Origin: an uncultured Sulfurovum sp.
GTDB taxonomy: Bacteria > Campylobacterota > Campylobacteria > Campylobacterales > Sulfurovaceae
Direction of reading: 5' to 3'
Assembly (NCBI GenBank): GCA_902727855.1
Contig: CACVAS010000011.1
Coordinates: 1-49,210 of the forward strand
DNA: 49,210 bases
Below the pieces are notes generated by a model. That model was not told the origin of the DNA, ran no database searches, and worked only from the letters and a program-made list of their open reading frames with translations. Shown in pieces: positions 46,045 through 49,210 of the stretch. Position 1 is the first letter of the stretch. Each line of letters opens with the position of its first letter. A program made the position numbers and the translations under genes.

Positions 46045-46902
46045 ATGATTATTGACAACTTAGCCGAATTTGCATCTAAGAAATTTGGTCAAAACTTTTT
46101 GAAGAGTGATATCTATCTTCATAAAATCATCCAAGCGATGCCCAACGATGACTTAAAAGTCGCAGAGATTGGGCCTGGCTTAGGTGATTTAACCAAGGAA
46201 CTTGTAAAAGTTCGAAATGTCACAGCATTTGAGGTTGATAAAAGATTATGTGAGCATCTAACATCTGAATTTGAAACACCCATCCACGAGGGTCGTTTTG
46301 AGTTAAAATGTGGTGATGTGCTTGAGCGTTGGGAGTCAAAAAGCTTACTAGATGAATCATATCATCTTGTAGCCAATTTACCCTACTATATTGCGACCAA
46401 TATCATCCTAAAAGCATTTAAAGATGAACACTGCCAAAGTATATTGGTAATGGTTCAAAAAGAAGTTGCCGTTAAGTTTTCTGCTAGTGTCAAACAAAAA
46501 GAGTTTTCTTCTCTTTCTGTACTTGCACAAACTGTAGGAAAAGCGACACTCTGTTTCGAGGTTGAACCTGAAGCATTTGTGCCAGCACCCAACGTCACTT
46601 CTGCCGTGCTTTTAATAGAGAAAGACACATCACAAGATGATGAAAAGTTTGAAAAGTTTTTAAAAATTGCTTTTGCGCAACCGCGTAAAAAGCTTTCAAA
46701 AAACCTTTCTTCCACTTTCTCTAAAGATATTGTAAACGCACTTTTTTCAAAATTAGAGTTAGACTCTAACTTACGACCTCATGAGGCTGAGACATCTACT
46801 TATCATCATATATATAATGAACTAAAGGATAATTTAGATGGAAACGAGCAACCAAAACGAAAACAATCAAAATCAAGGGAAAGAAACACAAAAAAACCCT
46901 AA
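46045..46902 (+). CDS. rsmA: 16S rRNA dimethyladenosine transferase
   Basis: A 285-residue KsgA-type enzyme that dimethylates A1518 and A1519 of 16S rRNA. SAM motif I is AEIGPGLGDLT, the catalytic NLPYYI motif is present, and FGQNFLKSD is the family N-terminal motif. The last 25 residues are a basic tail (KRKQSKSRERNTKK) encoded in the 65-base overlap with rnj, so one DNA stretch encodes the ends of two proteins in different frames. Confidence 0.95.
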   Translation: MIIDNLAEFASKKFGQNFLKSDIYLHKIIQAMPNDDLKVAEIGPGLGDLTKELVKVRNVTAFEVDKRLCEHLTSEFETPIHEGRFELKCGDVLERWESKSLLDESYHLVANLPYYIATNIILKAFKDEHCQSILVMVQKEVAVKFSASVKQKEFSSLSVLAQTVGKATLCFEVEPEAFVPAPNVTSAVLLIEKDTSQDDEKFEKFLKIAFAQPRKKLSKNLSSTFSKDIVNALFSKLELDSNLRPHEAETSTYHHIYNELKDNLDGNEQPKRKQSKSRERNTKKP

Positions 46903-48991
46903 CCAAACACAAAATAGAGAAAGACGACCTAATCCACATAGGCAAAATAAATCTCAAAACCAAGAAAGAAAAAACAGTCATCCCAACCCAAATAAAAAGC
47001 CTATGCCTAAAAAAGAGGTGGATGGAAACGTTCCGGATCGACCAGCAGGTAATGGAAATAAAAAACCTAATCCTAACCAAAATAGAAACAATAATCAAAA
47101 CCGTAACAACACTACACAAAATAGAAAACCAAACCATCCAAGTAAACCTGGTGGCAACCCAAATAATCAAAAACCCAACAATCAAAACCGTAACAAAAAC
47201 AATAAGAATAGAGGAAGACGTAAAAATGTTACCACGGTAAATGATACGATGAGAGCTTCCTTAGAGGAAAATGCTCGTATGAAAGATGCGACGATGAATC
47301 CATGGAAAAAAATAGACATGTCAGCCAAAGGTAAAGTACGTTTCACCCCACTAGGTGGACTTGGTGAAATTGGTGGGAACATGGCTGTATTAGAGACAGA
47401 GTCTACGGCTATTATTATTGATGTCGGGATGAGTTTCCCTGATGAGACGATGCATGGTGTTGATATTTTAGTACCAGATTTCTCTTACTTGCATGCACTA
47501 AAAGCTAGTGGAAAAGATGTCTATGTAACTATTACCCATGGTCATGAAGATCATATTGGTGCAATGCCTTACCTTTTTAAAGAATTACAGTTCCCTATTT
47601 ATGGGACACCACTTGCCCTTGCAATGATAGAAAATAAATTTAATGAGCATGGACTAAGCCAATACACTAAGAATTTCAACTTTGTAACAAAAAGAACACA
47701 ATACACCATTGGTGATCTTAAAATAGAATGGTTACACAACACACACTCTATCATTGATGCATGTTCTTTGGCGATAGAAACTCCTGCAGGAATCGTTATG
47801 CATACAGCGGACTTTAAAGTAGACCATACACCTGTAGATAACTATACTATGGATTTACGTCGTTATGCATATTATGGAGAAAAAGGTGTGCTTTGTCTCT
47901 TTTCTGACTCTACCAACTCTCACAACCCTGGGTTTACAAAAAGTGAAAAAGTAGTAGGAAAAACCTTTGATACTCTGTTTGACTTAGCTAAAGGGAGAGT
48001 CATTATGTCTACATTCTCTTCTAACGTTCACCGTATCTTCCAAGCGATGCAAAGGGGTGTTGCACATGGCAGGAAAATATGTGTGATAGGACGTTCTATG
48101 GAGCGTAACATTGAAACCAATAGAGCCTTGGGTTTTGTGGACATTCCAGATAAAAGTTTTATAGAAGTTCATGAAGTACAAAAATATGCTGACCATGAAA
48201 TACTCATTGTAACCACTGGTTCACAAGGTGAAACGATGGCAGCACTCAACCGTATGGCTACAGATGAACACAGACATATTAAACTCAAACCATCAGATAC
48301 AGTGATTATTTCTGCGTCTGCTATCCCTGGAAATGAAGGTTCTGTCTCTGGACTAATGAACAAGCTTGTGAAAGCAGGTGTGACAGTACGTTATAAAGAG
48401 TTTTCAGACATTCACGTCTCAGGGCATGCATCACAAGAAGAGCAAAAACTTATTTTAAGACTTATTCAGCCTAAATTTTTCTTACCTGTACATGGTGAGT
48501 ATAACCATATTGCAAAACATGCAAAAACAGCCGTAGCTTGTGGTGTAGATGAGAGAAACATCTTACTCATGAGTGATGGAGATCAAATAGAGTTAACAAC
48601 AAAATATCTTAAAAAAGTAAAAACTGTTAAATCTGGAAAAACATACATAGACAACCAAAATAATATGACTATAGAAAATGATGTTGTACTCGATAGACAG
48701 AAGCTTGCAGAAGATGGCATTGTGAATGTTGTTGCACAAATCTCTCAAAGTGATCAAAAAGTTGTTGGTAAACCTGTCATAACAACCCACGGGCTTGTTG
48801 CAGAAAAAGAGATGAAAAAATTCCAAAAAGAGATTGAAGTGATGATTGAGACCATGTTGCTCAACATGAAACCAGAAGCACTTAAAGATCATAAAGACAT
48901 TGAGAATGATATTCGTAATAGTATACGAAAACATGTTATTCGTACAAAAAAGAGATACCCACTCATTATCCCTACTATATTCATCATCTAA
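46838..48991 (+). CDS. rnj: Ribonuclease J with long disordered N-terminal extension
   Basis: A 717-residue exo/endoribonuclease of the metallo-beta-lactamase/beta-CASP fold, central to mRNA turnover and rRNA maturation. The zinc-binding signature THGHEDHIGAMPY is near residues 232-244. The beta-CASP parts (TTGSQGETMAALNRM) and the C-terminal motif LPVHGEYNH are clear. Residues 1-150 are a low-complexity Asn/Gln/Lys/Arg/Pro-rich extension absent from Bacillus RNase J; extended forms are known in Helicobacter. AAAGGA precedes the ATG, and the start lies within rsmA (65-base overlap). Confidence 0.95.
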   Translation: METSNQNENNQNQGKETQKNPNQTQNRERRPNPHRQNKSQNQERKNSHPNPNKKPMPKKEVDGNVPDRPAGNGNKKPNPNQNRNNNQNRNNTTQNRKPNHPSKPGGNPNNQKPNNQNRNKNNKNRGRRKNVTTVNDTMRASLEENARMKDATMNPWKKIDMSAKGKVRFTPLGGLGEIGGNMAVLETESTAIIIDVGMSFPDETMHGVDILVPDFSYLHALKASGKDVYVTITHGHEDHIGAMPYLFKELQFPIYGTPLALAMIENKFNEHGLSQYTKNFNFVTKRTQYTIGDLKIEWLHNTHSIIDACSLAIETPAGIVMHTADFKVDHTPVDNYTMDLRRYAYYGEKGVLCLFSDSTNSHNPGFTKSEKVVGKTFDTLFDLAKGRVIMSTFSSNVHRIFQAMQRGVAHGRKICVIGRSMERNIETNRALGFVDIPDKSFIEVHEVQKYADHEILIVTTGSQGETMAALNRMATDEHRHIKLKPSDTVIISASAIPGNEGSVSGLMNKLVKAGVTVRYKEFSDIHVSGHASQEEQKLILRLIQPKFFLPVHGEYNHIAKHAKTAVACGVDERNILLMSDGDQIELTTKYLKKVKTVKSGKTYIDNQNNMTIENDVVLDRQKLAEDGIVNVVAQISQSDQKVVGKPVITTHGLVAEKEMKKFQKEIEVMIETMLLNMKPEALKDHKDIENDIRNSIRKHVIRTKKRYPLIIPTIFII

Positions 48992-49011
48992 TCAATCTAC
49001 ATTTTTGTCTC

Positions 49012-49037
49012 CTCCAAGCTTATCTATGGGCTTGGAG
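49012..49037. terminator. Hairpin after rnj
   Basis: CTCCAAGC pairs with GCTTGGAG around a 10-base loop, 21 bases beyond the rnj stop and between convergent genes. No U-run follows on either side, so termination by Rho or 3'-end protection is as likely. Confidence 0.45.
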
Positions 49038-49079
49038 TAGCTATATTACTACTTCACTACACTGGCTTATCTCAATTTT

Positions 49080-49210
49080 CTAACTGGTCACTAAACCAAC
49101 ATGGTACCCACCCTTAATAAACTGATTGAACTTTTTGTCGAGAATACAAGATGGGAAGTCCATGATTTCTTTAGGAAGTGTAGCATAGTTTTTGTTATGC
49201 TCATTTCTAA
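49080..49210 (-). CDS. 3' end of an unidentified leftward gene (partial)
   Basis: The frame is open from the window end to TAG at 49080-49082 and encodes a 43-residue C-terminus, including NYATLPKEIMDFPSCILD and FNQFIKGGYHVGLVTS. The composition is protein-like and it sits convergent to rnj. The start and most of the gene lie outside the window. No family is recognised. Confidence 0.5.
   Translation of the reverse strand, partial: RNEHNKNYATLPKEIMDFPSCILDKKFNQFIKGGYHVGLVTS

Noticed and set aside
46796..47185. Open frame antisense to the start of rnj
   Set aside because: It is the mirror of the Asn/Lys-rich RNase J extension, giving an artificial Phe/Val/Ile-rich product.

Overview
The window reads as a low-GC chromosome segment from a Campylobacterota (epsilonproteobacterial) species, most like the Sulfurovum/Sulfurimonas group. 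This is judged from gene families, not from a database search. Pointers are MutS7-type mismatch-repair proteins with a C-terminal HNH domain, a threonyl-tRNA synthetase lacking most of the TGS domain next to infC, an RNase J with a long disordered N-terminal extension, nrdA and nrdB apart from each other, and a poly-G tract of the kind used for phase variation in this phylum.

Region 1 (1-20137) is accessory. It opens with an insertion sequence (1-1483) and a NERD-domain protein. Next comes a full-length mutS7 gene broken by one in-frame TAG (2606-5581), a zinc-hook SMC/Rad50-like ATPase (5680-8301) and a membrane-anchored helix-hairpin-helix protein (8375-9292). A leftward four-gene recombinase module follows (9455-17309): a very large tyrosine recombinase with eight tandem 62-residue HTH-like modules, a small coiled-coil protein, a small membrane protein and a second tyrosine recombinase. 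The arrangement resembles the Gamma-Mobile-Trio (GMT) family of integrative elements. The module abuts a second, only about half-identical mutS7 gene (17375-20137) that has lost its mismatch-recognition N-terminus. The promoter of the recombinase operon overlaps the apparent start codon of that truncated gene. The simplest reading is that a GMT-like element integrated inside a host mutS7 and carries defence-type cargo.

Region 2 (20172-34473) is mostly housekeeping: thrS-infC, tRNA-Val(GAC), an L,D-transpeptidase-coaE-dapF-Sel1 operon, a BatA/BatB-C/BatD-MoxR-DUF58 operon for a VWA/MoxR envelope system, an HTH/coiled-coil protein, pcm and a nitrilase-family amidohydrolase.

Region 3 (34482-43361) carries nrdB, gltA, a small lipoprotein, nrdA, purB and an RluA-type pseudouridine synthase. 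The intergenic space holds a candidate structured RNA upstream of nrdB, a pair of about 115-bp hairpin repeats flanking the lipoprotein, a G9 tract and a palindromic MITE-like element.

Region 4 (43362-49210) has a leftward hisF - nucleoside phosphorylase-like - rlmN - small membrane protein cluster and a rightward rsmA-rnj pair. It is studded with three parS-type ParB-binding palindromes within 1.8 kb, suggesting a chromosome-partitioning locus. The window ends in the 3' part of an unidentified leftward gene.
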